DNA of 35,889 nucleotides from Comamonadaceae bacterium. GTDB lineage: Bacteria; Pseudomonadota; Gammaproteobacteria; Burkholderiales; Burkholderiaceae_C. Positions within the stretch are counted from its first letter, which is position 1, and each line of letters starts with the position of its first letter. The position numbers and the translations under genes were made by a program. Below are positions 1 to 6,772 of this stretch, piece after piece. The stretch lies in assembly GCA_947452725.1 (NCBI GenBank), contig CANGEG010000005.1, forward strand, positions 1-35,889. The letters run 5' to 3'. The notes under the pieces are model-generated. The model was not told where the DNA came from. It did no database searches and worked only from the letters and a program-made list of their open reading frames with translations.

Positions 1-1
1 C

Positions 2-55
2 TTGGTGTTGCGGGATGGCCTGTCCAGATTCTTCGCGCCCATGCACTTTGCGTGA
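2..55 (+). CDS. Possible C-terminal tail of an upstream gene (partial)
   Basis: An open frame runs in from the left edge and stops at a TGA at 53-55, giving a tail ending RFFAPMHFA. It would be the end of a plus-strand gene convergent with rpoH. Only 17 codons are visible, so neither family nor coding status can be established. The remaining 66 bases before the rpoH stop show no clear terminator. Confidence 0.2.
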   Translation: MVLRDGLSRFFAPMHFA

Positions 56-121
56 TAAAAAAAGTTCGGCGGCTGCCAAGCCTAGAAAAGCATTAAAAGC
101 AGTGACGGTGACACAGCCGAA

Positions 122-1054
122 TCATGCGTACTCGGTCAGTGTCTTCTTCATCTTCTTCATGGCCGCAACTTCGATCTGGCGAATGCGCTCGGCGCTCACG
201 CCATAGACCGCCGCCAAGTCGTGCAGCGTCATGCCGCCCGAGCCGTTGTCGTTCACTTTGAGCCAACGCTCTTCCACGATGTGGCGGCTGCGGTCGTCCA
301 AGGCGGCCAAGGCCGTGGCAATGCCATCGCTCGAGAGCAGATCGCGCTCATGCGCCTCGATCATGGCGGTCGGCTCATGGTTCATATCAGCCAAGTAGGC
401 GATTGGCCCAAAGGCCTGTTCGCCGTCATCGGACGGTGCGGGATCGAGCAACACGTCACCGCCGGACATGCGTGTTTCCATCTCCATGACTTCTTCTCGC
501 TTGACGTTCAAGTCGCGCGCCATCACATCAATTTGATCCACGGTCAACGTGTCCCGGTGGGTGTTGAGTCCAGCATCGGCCTTGAAGCCTTGTTTCATCG
601 AGCGCAAGTTGAAAAAAAGTTTGCGCTGTGCCTTGGTGGTGGCCACTTTGACCATGCGCCAATTTTTCAGAATGTACTCGTGAATCTCCGCTTTAATCCA
701 GTGCAGCGCGTAGCTGACCAAGCGCACGCCTTGGTCCGGATCAAAGCGTTTGACCGCTTTCATCAGGCCCACGTTGCCTTCTTGGATCAGATCGCCATGC
801 GGCAAACCGTAGCCTAGGTACTGGCGCGAAACTGAGACCACCAAACGCAGATGCGACAGGACCAATTTGCCTGCGGATTCGAGGTCGCCTTCGTTTTTCA
901 GTTTGCGTGCAAAAGCCTGCTCTTGCTCCAGCGTCAGCATGGGCATGCGGTTGACCGCAGAGATGTAGGCGTCCAAATGCCCCAGCGACGGCACGACCGC
1001 CCAAGGATTGGTCAAAGACACAGCAGAGGCGGGGGAACCAGTTTGAATGTTCAT
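122..1054 (-). CDS. rpoH: RNA polymerase heat-shock sigma factor RpoH (sigma-32)
   Basis: This is the alternative sigma factor that directs RNA polymerase to chaperone and protease promoters after heat or envelope-protein stress. The 310-residue product has the normal length for the family. Region 2 is recognisable around residues 65-135 (GDLIQEGNVGLMKAVKRFDP). The RpoH-specific box QRKLFFNLR sits at about 143-151, and the C-terminus has a region 4 helix-turn-helix (VSAERIRQIE). That box separates RpoH from other group 2/3 sigma factors. The ATG at 1054 is preceded by AAAGGAGT at 1061-1068, a near-perfect ribosome-binding site, which fixes the start. The gene is monocistronic here. A perfect CIRCE element upstream adds predicted HrcA repression. 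Confidence 0.97.
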   Translation of the reverse strand: MNIQTGSPASAVSLTNPWAVVPSLGHLDAYISAVNRMPMLTLEQEQAFARKLKNEGDLESAGKLVLSHLRLVVSVSRQYLGYGLPHGDLIQEGNVGLMKAVKRFDPDQGVRLVSYALHWIKAEIHEYILKNWRMVKVATTKAQRKLFFNLRSMKQGFKADAGLNTHRDTLTVDQIDVMARDLNVKREEVMEMETRMSGGDVLLDPAPSDDGEQAFGPIAYLADMNHEPTAMIEAHERDLLSSDGIATALAALDDRSRHIVEERWLKVNDNGSGGMTLHDLAAVYGVSAERIRQIEVAAMKKMKKTLTEYA

Positions 1055-1081
1055 ACCAGAACTCCTTTCAGAATTGAGGTT

Positions 1082-1111
1082 ATTTTAGCACTCGTGCACA
1101 GAGAGTGCTAA
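1082..1111 (-). promoter_or_regulatory. Predicted rpoH promoter embedded in CIRCE
   Basis: On the minus strand, TTAGCA (complement of 1106-1111) and TAAAAT (complement of 1082-1087) are spaced 18 bases apart, resembling a housekeeping -35/-10 pair. Both hexamers overlap the CIRCE arms, so a bound repressor would block polymerase directly. The -35 box is only a partial match, so this is a moderate-confidence prediction. Confidence 0.5.
1085..1111. promoter_or_regulatory. CIRCE operator (HrcA-binding inverted repeat)
   Basis: TTAGCACTC at 1085-1093 and GAGTGCTAA at 1103-1111 are separated by exactly nine bases. This is the canonical CIRCE repeat with no mismatch. It lies 31 bases upstream of the rpoH ATG and overlaps the predicted promoter. 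HrcA binding here would repress rpoH transcription until HrcA inactivates on heat shock. The match is seen directly; HrcA binding is inferred from family knowledge. Confidence 0.96.
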
Positions 1112-1234
1112 TGATCAGCATCAATAGACCTCACAATGTGTGACGAGATGCAACCGGGCCAATCAGACTTGGAGATGGCCCCCTTATGTCCTATGGTTTG
1201 TCCTAATGGGACCAGGCGGGCGTTTGCGCATTTA

Positions 1235-1256
1235 GACAATACACTAATGTATTGTC
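1235..1256. promoter_or_regulatory. Palindromic operator, copy A (TetR-type)
   Basis: GACAATACA at 1235-1243 and TGTATTGTC at 1248-1256 form perfect 9-base arms around CTAA, ending 29 bases before the dehalogenase ATG. A weak promoter (TTGCGC at 1224, 18-base spacer, TGTATT at 1248) would overlap it. Related palindromes occur at 8161-8180 and 17955-17974, with right half-sites AATGTATTGT, AGTGTATTGT and AGTGTACTGT. Size and symmetry fit a TetR-family operator. The cognate regulator is not identified. Confidence 0.7.
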
Positions 1257-1285
1257 CGAAGTTCATTTTGTTTGGCAGGCCCCGC

Positions 1286-2212
1286 ATGAGATCTTTACCG
1301 CGTATTGACCAAGTTCTGAGAACCCCGCCAGAATGTTTTGAGGGGTTAAGAGATTTTCCTTATTTGCCGCACTACGCCGAAATCGGCGGGCTGCGTGTGG
1401 CCTATATCGACGAAGGCCCGGCCGATGGCCCTAAGGTCTTGTTGATGCACGGTGAGCCGACCTGGTCTTACCTTTACCGCAAGATGATTCCTGTCCTAGT
1501 GCAAGCTGGTTGCCGGGTGATTGCCCCCGATTTGGTGGGTTTTGGCCAATCCGACAAACCCACCCGGCGCCAGGACTACACCTATGCCAACCACGTGGCC
1601 TGGATGTCGGCATTGATCGAGCAACAGGACTGGCAAGGGATGACTTTCTTTGGCCAGGACTGGGGCTCCTTGGTGGGCTTGCGCGTGGTGGCGGGCATGC
1701 CGCAGCGGTTTGACCGAATCGTACTGGGCAACGCCGCTTTACCCACGGGTCAAGAAATCTTGCCCCAAGCCTTTCGCATTTGGCGTGCATTTGCCATGTA
1801 CAGCCCTTGGTTTCCGATTGGCCGCATTGTCAAAGCCGGTTGCCGCATGGGCTTGACGGACCTTGAGGTGGCTGCCTACGATGCACCATTTCCTACGCGT
1901 GCTTACCGCGTCGGCGCACGGGTTTTTCCCACCCTCGTGCCCGATGGGCCCAACCATCCTGAGGGTATAGCCAACGCGCGTGCCTGGGATGTCTTCAAAC
2001 AATGGCACAAACCGCTGCTGACTTTGTTCAGCAACCGCGATCCGATTACCCGCGGCGGCTACAAAATTTGGCAAACCATGGTGCCCGGCGCACAGGGCCA
2101 GCCGCATGCAAATATTCGCGGAGCAGGCCATTTTTTGCAAGAAGACAGCGGCGTGGAGGTGGCCCAGGCCATGGCGAAATTCATCCACAACACACCGGTC
2201 GTCAGTGCCTGA
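1286..2212 (+). CDS. Haloalkane dehalogenase-like alpha/beta hydrolase
   Basis: The protein is predicted to cleave a carbon-halogen bond hydrolytically in the cytoplasm. It has the haloalkane dehalogenase (DhlA-like) layout: HGEPTW oxyanion motif at residues 55-60, nucleophile Asp125 in GQDWGS, acid Asp252 in SNRDP and His282 in GAGHF. Trp126 directly follows the nucleophile, as in true dehalogenases, and Trp175 in the cap is a candidate second halide-binding Trp. An Asp rather than Ser nucleophile excludes an ordinary esterase, but epoxide hydrolases also use Asp. The ATG at 1286 is chosen because family homology begins at residue 1 there; the frame is open 150 bases further upstream. The product is 308 residues, matching the family. 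The MBL-fold gene follows after nine bases, and a palindromic operator lies 29 bases upstream. Substrate unknown. Confidence 0.85.
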   Translation: MRSLPRIDQVLRTPPECFEGLRDFPYLPHYAEIGGLRVAYIDEGPADGPKVLLMHGEPTWSYLYRKMIPVLVQAGCRVIAPDLVGFGQSDKPTRRQDYTYANHVAWMSALIEQQDWQGMTFFGQDWGSLVGLRVVAGMPQRFDRIVLGNAALPTGQEILPQAFRIWRAFAMYSPWFPIGRIVKAGCRMGLTDLEVAAYDAPFPTRAYRVGARVFPTLVPDGPNHPEGIANARAWDVFKQWHKPLLTLFSNRDPITRGGYKIWQTMVPGAQGQPHANIRGAGHFLQEDSGVEVAQAMAKFIHNTPVVSA

Positions 2213-2221
2213 AGGGGTCAT

Positions 2222-3304
2222 ATGAAAAGCAGTCTTTCACGTCGGATCCTCTACAGCCTGGTGGCACTTGGTTTTGCTCTCGGCCTTGCCTGGGCGTTCA
2301 GGGCCAGCCTGAGTGTTTGGGTTGCGCAAAAGGTGGTAGGCCAGCGCCTAGCCACTGAATTGAAGAAGGAACTGAGCGATGGCTTGCATGTGGGTTTGTG
2401 CGGTGCGGGTTCGCCTTTTCCAGACGACAAGCGCACCGGCCCTTGCACCCTTGTGGTGGCTGGCTCCAAAATGTTCGTCTTTGACGCAGGCAACGCCGCC
2501 ACCCGCAATTTGGGCAAGATGGGCGTAAACCATGGGCAAATTGATGCGATTTTTCTGACCCATTTCCATTCCGATCATTTGGACGGTTTGGGCGAGTTGC
2601 TGCTGCAGCGCTGGATCTCGACTGGCAACGCCAGGCCGGTGCCGGTCTATGGACCACCGGGCGTGCAACGCGTGGTCGCCGGTTTGCGCGAGGTCTATGC
2701 CCAAGACGAGAGCTACCGCGTGGCGCATCACGGCGAGGCCATCGTGCCGTCTTCTGGGTTTGGTGGCGAGGCCCATCCCTTTGAGGTGACGGCGCAGCGT
2801 AATCTGTTGATTTACCAAGATGGCGGCGTTGAAGTGCGTGCCTTTGCCGTGGATCATGCGCCGGTGCACCCTGCGGTGGGGTACCGCATTAGCTACCAAG
2901 GCCGCAGCGTAGTGCTCAGCGGTGATACCCGCCCATCAGAGGCGGTGCGCGAGCAAGCCCAAGGCGTGGACTTGCTGGTGCATGAGGCTTTGTCCGAACC
3001 CTTGGTCCGAATCATTGGCGATGCGGCCTTGAAGGCGGGGCGCCCGAATGTGAAAAAACTGATGTCCGACATCGTCGATTACCACTCGTCACCCGAGCAG
3101 GCCGCGCAGGTGGCCCAAGATGCCCAGGTGGGCTATTTGTTACTCAGCCACATTGCACCGCCTTTGCCGATTCCTGGCATGGACAAAGCCTTCTTGGGCA
3201 ATGCGGAGGCGATCTACAAAGGCCCGATACGCGTGGGGATCGATGGTGACTTTGTCAGTTTGCCTGCAGGCAGCAAAGAGATCCTCGTGAGCAAACGGTT
3301 TTGA
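2222..3304 (+). CDS. Exported or membrane-anchored MBL-fold metallohydrolase
   Basis: This is a zinc-dependent hydrolase of the metallo-beta-lactamase fold, 360 residues. A hydrophobic segment at residues 9-26 after SRR predicts a signal anchor and periplasmic location. The metal motif is THFHSDH at 113-119 (HxHxDH). It is preceded by FDAG at 87-90 and followed by further candidate ligands in DHAPVHP, SGDTRP and a late SHIAPP. The layout resembles ribonuclease Z-like and MBL-type arylsulfatase proteins rather than classical lactamases. It is the second gene of a two-gene operon with the dehalogenase-like hydrolase, nine bases apart, with AAGGGG before the ATG. Given the sulfatases nearby, an ester hydrolase role is plausible, but the sequence does not settle the substrate. 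Confidence 0.8.
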   Translation: MKSSLSRRILYSLVALGFALGLAWAFRASLSVWVAQKVVGQRLATELKKELSDGLHVGLCGAGSPFPDDKRTGPCTLVVAGSKMFVFDAGNAATRNLGKMGVNHGQIDAIFLTHFHSDHLDGLGELLLQRWISTGNARPVPVYGPPGVQRVVAGLREVYAQDESYRVAHHGEAIVPSSGFGGEAHPFEVTAQRNLLIYQDGGVEVRAFAVDHAPVHPAVGYRISYQGRSVVLSGDTRPSEAVREQAQGVDLLVHEALSEPLVRIIGDAALKAGRPNVKKLMSDIVDYHSSPEQAAQVAQDAQVGYLLLSHIAPPLPIPGMDKAFLGNAEAIYKGPIRVGIDGDFVSLPAGSKEILVSKRF

Positions 3305-3349
3305 TATACAGGGCTTGGCACAGCTTTTTACGGCATGCAACTGGCCCCA

Positions 3350-4639
3350 TCACGCCACAAAGATGCGCGCCAAGCGGCCCATAGACGACCAGTACAAATC
3401 GCGCTGCCATCCTGCGCTGGGAAATACCACTCCTTGCGTGATGCCGCCTGAGCGCACGCGCCCCTTTTCGTCGCCTGAAACGATGTCCAGCACCACCACT
3501 TCTTCGCGCCAGTGGCGGTAATCGTTAAGTACCAGCTCCCCGCTGTCGGGGTAGAGCAGCATGTGACTGGCGCAGCCAAAGTCCTGCTTTTGCCATAAAG
3601 GCTCTAATCGCGTGCCGCCAGGGTCCTCTTGCTGTTCATCCTGAAGTCGCCATGCGCGTAAAACGCGGTTCGACGAGTCGTAGGCGATTACGCAGCGCCT
3701 TTGCAAATCCACCAGAGGTGGGTTGGTAATGCTGCCCTGGGGCAGACCACATACCTCCCAAGCTTGGTGATCTTGCGAGTCGCCTAGCGCCACGCGAATC
3801 AATCGGTTGGGCGAGGCGTTCAGGCCCGCACCGATCATGCGCAAGCGGTAGTTGTGCCGTCCGTTGTCCATGAACCAGGCATGAGCGCCGTCAATCACCA
3901 TATCCCAGCCATAAGACTGCGTGGCACCCGACAGGTAGTCATATTGCCAAGCTTCGTCGCGAACCAGGGCCTGAAGCTCATCACGCCAGTGGTAACGAAA
4001 CACAGATCGTACGCCCACCACGTACACCGTGTTGCCTTGGCTGCTGAGCCGAGCAATCGATGGTTCTGGGCACTTTGTATCGGCACAGGCTCTTTGCAGA
4101 TCGGTGGTCAGCACTGTCAGCTGAGCATGAGTTTGGTCGGAGAGATTTTTGGTAACCAACATGCCGTTGTCCAGAATCACAAACGAGTTGTAGGCCTGAT
4201 CAACGGGTAATTGAAAATGCTTGCGCACCTCGCAGGCGCGGCTCAAGCGGTGGGCATGCCGGCCATAGACCACATACAGATCGCCATTGGCGTGTATGGC
4301 CATGCCTCCCGGCCACATGGGGCCTCCAGGTAAGCGTGGGGAGGCGCACAGTGTTTTGAGCGAAAGGGGATCAATCATTTCCACGCAGGCGGTGGTGGGC
4401 AGGCCCAGGTGCGCGCGCAGGGCGGAATGGGTCAGCAAATACACCTGGCCCGGATCACCCAGAACTGTCATGGTCGAGAGCAAGGTGTTGCGCGTGGTGC
4501 AGGCCAAGCGCTCACCCGCTTGCAGGTTCAGGCCGGGCCAGTTCACACCGGTTGCGCCCCAGGGCTGCTGCAAGCGCTGAGGCCCTGCGTCTTCAGATGG
4601 CCAGGGACTGCGAAAGTAGCCTAAAGGAAAGGGTGTCAT
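3350..4639 (-). CDS. Uncharacterised protein, predicted beta-propeller
   Basis: I do not recognise a named family for this 429-residue protein. It is rich in short beta-strand-like segments with recurring NGDLYVVYG, NTVYVVGV and SGELVLNDYR patterns, typical of a beta-propeller, and has an unusual number of cysteines, including ACADTKCPEP. No signal peptide is apparent from the chosen start. The ATG at 4639 is preferred over an upstream in-frame start because it overlaps the stop of the sulfatase gene as TGATG, a translational-coupling arrangement. It is the last gene of a four-gene operon. It may bind or process the same ligand as the sulfatase (inference). Cytoplasmic placement next to a periplasmic sulfatase is odd. 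Confidence 0.7.
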   Translation of the reverse strand: MTPFPLGYFRSPWPSEDAGPQRLQQPWGATGVNWPGLNLQAGERLACTTRNTLLSTMTVLGDPGQVYLLTHSALRAHLGLPTTACVEMIDPLSLKTLCASPRLPGGPMWPGGMAIHANGDLYVVYGRHAHRLSRACEVRKHFQLPVDQAYNSFVILDNGMLVTKNLSDQTHAQLTVLTTDLQRACADTKCPEPSIARLSSQGNTVYVVGVRSVFRYHWRDELQALVRDEAWQYDYLSGATQSYGWDMVIDGAHAWFMDNGRHNYRLRMIGAGLNASPNRLIRVALGDSQDHQAWEVCGLPQGSITNPPLVDLQRRCVIAYDSSNRVLRAWRLQDEQQEDPGGTRLEPLWQKQDFGCASHMLLYPDSGELVLNDYRHWREEVVVLDIVSGDEKGRVRSGGITQGVVFPSAGWQRDLYWSSMGRLARIFVA

Positions 4640-6492
4640 CACACCTTGCTGCGTCGCTGACTGCGCCGACGTCGCCAAAGTGCAATGCCCGCAAAAAACA
4701 GCACTGTTCCCGCGGTCAGCCACAGGCCATAAGTGGGCAGCCAGTAGTCGAGCACCATATTGATTGCCACTTGCCGCACCGGGTTGTAGTCGTCTGGCAC
4801 GGGCAAGACCCCATGGGCATCGGCCCAGACTTGGTAGTCATTTTGCATGGCCGCAAATTCGGTCGGCATTTGCACCTGCAGCTCACGGGTTTCGCCGGGG
4901 TCGCTCATCACATCAAAAAGCCGCCATTGCCCGTCGCCCAGCGGCGGTAAATTTTTGACCAGCTTCAAAGCCCCTTTAAACAGCGCCGAATTGCCCGATA
5001 ACTCATAGCCCAATATTTCATCAGTCCGTCGCAGCGGTGCGCTGTCGCCTTGCAAGGCGGCGCGTAGGCTGTGGCCCGCCATGGCTTCAACGGGCTTGCC
5101 TTTGTATTGCCCAGGCGCTGGTGAAATACCGGCCATCTCCAGCAAAGTGGGCGCGATGTCGGTCACATGGGTCAAGCCGGTATAAATGGGGTGAGTGCTG
5201 TTGACACCTGCCCCAGAGATGAACATGGGCACTCGGATGCCGCCTTCACCTGCGAAAAATTTAAAGCCATTCATTGGGCTGGAAGATGCGCTGGCCCAAC
5301 TGGGGCCTTGGATGCTGTAAGCCCCAGGGCCACCCAAGCGATCTATGTTTTGGCTGTATTGGGTCATGAGCCACGGTTGAGCCATTGTGTAGTCAGAGCC
5401 CTCGGCGCCGTTGTCCGACAAAAACACAAAGACCGTGTGGTCGTATTGTCCCGTGGCTTTGAGGTGCGCGACCAGCCGGCCCACCTGGTAGTCCATGGCT
5501 TCGGCCATTGCGGCATAGACCTCCATGCGCCGTGCTTCATAGCGCTGGGTCGGCGAGTCTTGCGCGTCCCAATTCCGGGTGGTGGGCAAGGTGACCATGG
5601 CGATGTTGGCTGGCACCAGCCCCAAGGCGACGGCGCGGTCGCGCCGTGCTTGGCGCAAGGCGGTCCAGCCCTGATCGTAACGGCCTTTGTATTTGGCAAT
5701 GAACTCAGCGGGCGCTTGCACCGGCACATGATTGGCCTGGAAACCGACATAGGCCATGAAAGGTTTGGCGCTGGCTTGGTCTTGATCGAGGTAGCCAATC
5801 ATCCGGTCCACAAAGTACTCGGACGAATAAAACTTTTTCGGCATCACTGCGCTGTGGCCGTCCTCGTACCAATACACCTTGTCGTTATGAGGCAAGTAAC
5901 GTTGTGACGGGTCCCAGTTGTCAGAGCCTGTGTCGCCTTGCACAATTGAGCGGTCAAAGCCGCGTTGCGGAGGCAGGTTGCTCGGCTCGGAGCCCACATT
6001 CCATTTGCCGGTGATGTAGGTGCGGTAACCGTCGTCTTTCAACAGACTGGAAACGGTCACCACCCGTTGAGTGAGTGAGCCTTGGTAGGCCGGGCTGCTC
6101 AGGTGGGCACGCGGTGTGCTCTCGCGCAAATTGCCAATACCCGCGCGGTGACTCTCCACCCCCGTCAACAGCATGGAGCGCGTGGGTGAACAAGAAGCTG
6201 CGGTGTGGAAGTTGGAAAAGCGTACGCCCCGTTGCGCCAAAGCGTCTAGGTGCGGGGTAGCGATCTCGCCGCCGAAAGCGCCCAGGTCACTGAAGCCCCA
6301 ATCGTCGGCGACCAAGATAACAATGTTGGGTCTTTGGCCTTGGGCTGCATGGGCTTTGCTTAGTGCTGCACCCGCACTCGCACCCGTCGTGGCGGATAAG
6401 GCCATGGTGGCGCTGAGTGACAGAGACAGGCACCAGCTTTTAATAAGGCGCTGGCGACAGGGCGCTGGACGTAGCTTGTTGTGCTTAATCAT
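4639..6492 (-). CDS. Type I sulfatase (arylsulfatase-like), periplasmic and C-terminally anchored
   Basis: This 617-residue enzyme hydrolyses sulfate esters using a formylglycine made from Cys101 in the signature CSPTR, followed by SMLLTG. Metal and sulfate-site residues are visible: Asp63-Asp64 in VADDWG, the SDNGAEG motif, and GEGGIRVP. CSPTR is the variant I associate with the Pseudomonas AtsA-like branch. A Sec-type signal spans about residues 10-50, ending near SKAHA. Unusually, a hydrophobic helix and an Arg/Lys-rich tail (WRRRRSQRR) close the protein, predicting a C-terminal inner-membrane anchor. The start at 6492 overlaps the upstream membrane-protein gene by eight bases. A longer frame reaches 6549 but would put 19 extra residues before the signal. 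Substrate unknown; formylglycine would come from the enzyme at 15351-16403. Confidence 0.9.
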   Translation of the reverse strand: MIKHNKLRPAPCRQRLIKSWCLSLSLSATMALSATTGASAGAALSKAHAAQGQRPNIVILVADDWGFSDLGAFGGEIATPHLDALAQRGVRFSNFHTAASCSPTRSMLLTGVESHRAGIGNLRESTPRAHLSSPAYQGSLTQRVVTVSSLLKDDGYRTYITGKWNVGSEPSNLPPQRGFDRSIVQGDTGSDNWDPSQRYLPHNDKVYWYEDGHSAVMPKKFYSSEYFVDRMIGYLDQDQASAKPFMAYVGFQANHVPVQAPAEFIAKYKGRYDQGWTALRQARRDRAVALGLVPANIAMVTLPTTRNWDAQDSPTQRYEARRMEVYAAMAEAMDYQVGRLVAHLKATGQYDHTVFVFLSDNGAEGSDYTMAQPWLMTQYSQNIDRLGGPGAYSIQGPSWASASSSPMNGFKFFAGEGGIRVPMFISGAGVNSTHPIYTGLTHVTDIAPTLLEMAGISPAPGQYKGKPVEAMAGHSLRAALQGDSAPLRRTDEILGYELSGNSALFKGALKLVKNLPPLGDGQWRLFDVMSDPGETRELQVQMPTEFAAMQNDYQVWADAHGVLPVPDDYNPVRQVAINMVLDYWLPTYGLWLTAGTVLFFAGIALWRRRRSQRRSKV

Positions 6493-6772
6493 GATGTTCT
6501 TTGGCGGTATCTGCCGCATCGGCCAAAGGCTTCCAATGCAACAAGCCAAATAACAGCGTCAACAATATGCTGAGTGCGACCGGCCCTTTGTATGAACGCA
6601 CATGCTTGAATACAAACGCCAGCTCCAAGGCATGAATAAATACCAAAATCAAAGCTGCTCGCGTTGGGTCAAAAGGCCAGTCTACAGCCATGGGCCACAA
6701 AGCGTGGGCAAGGCCAAGACAGAGCAGCGTCAAGCAGGCACATTTGGAAATCAAAACAACAACAGGGTTCAT
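6485..6772 (-). CDS. Small integral membrane protein (DUF1145-like)
   Basis: A 95-residue protein with three hydrophobic segments at about residues 5-25, 36-56 and 63-80 and a charged C-terminus. The middle part (LILVFIHALELAF) resembles the DUF1145/YhhL type of small inner-membrane protein; this assignment is by eye and tentative. Its ATG overlaps the stop of the upstream DsbA-like gene as ATGA, and its stop overlaps the sulfatase start, so it is tightly co-translated. A membrane-partner role for the anchored sulfatase would be inference. Confidence 0.7.
   Translation of the reverse strand: MNPVVVLISKCACLTLLCLGLAHALWPMAVDWPFDPTRAALILVFIHALELAFVFKHVRSYKGPVALSILLTLLFGLLHWKPLADAADTAKEHHD

Noticed and set aside
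5167-5907. Long plus-strand open frame (246 codons) inside sulfatase 1
   Set aside because: Antisense to a well-supported sulfatase and without any recognisable motif or ribosome-binding site; a codon-bias shadow.
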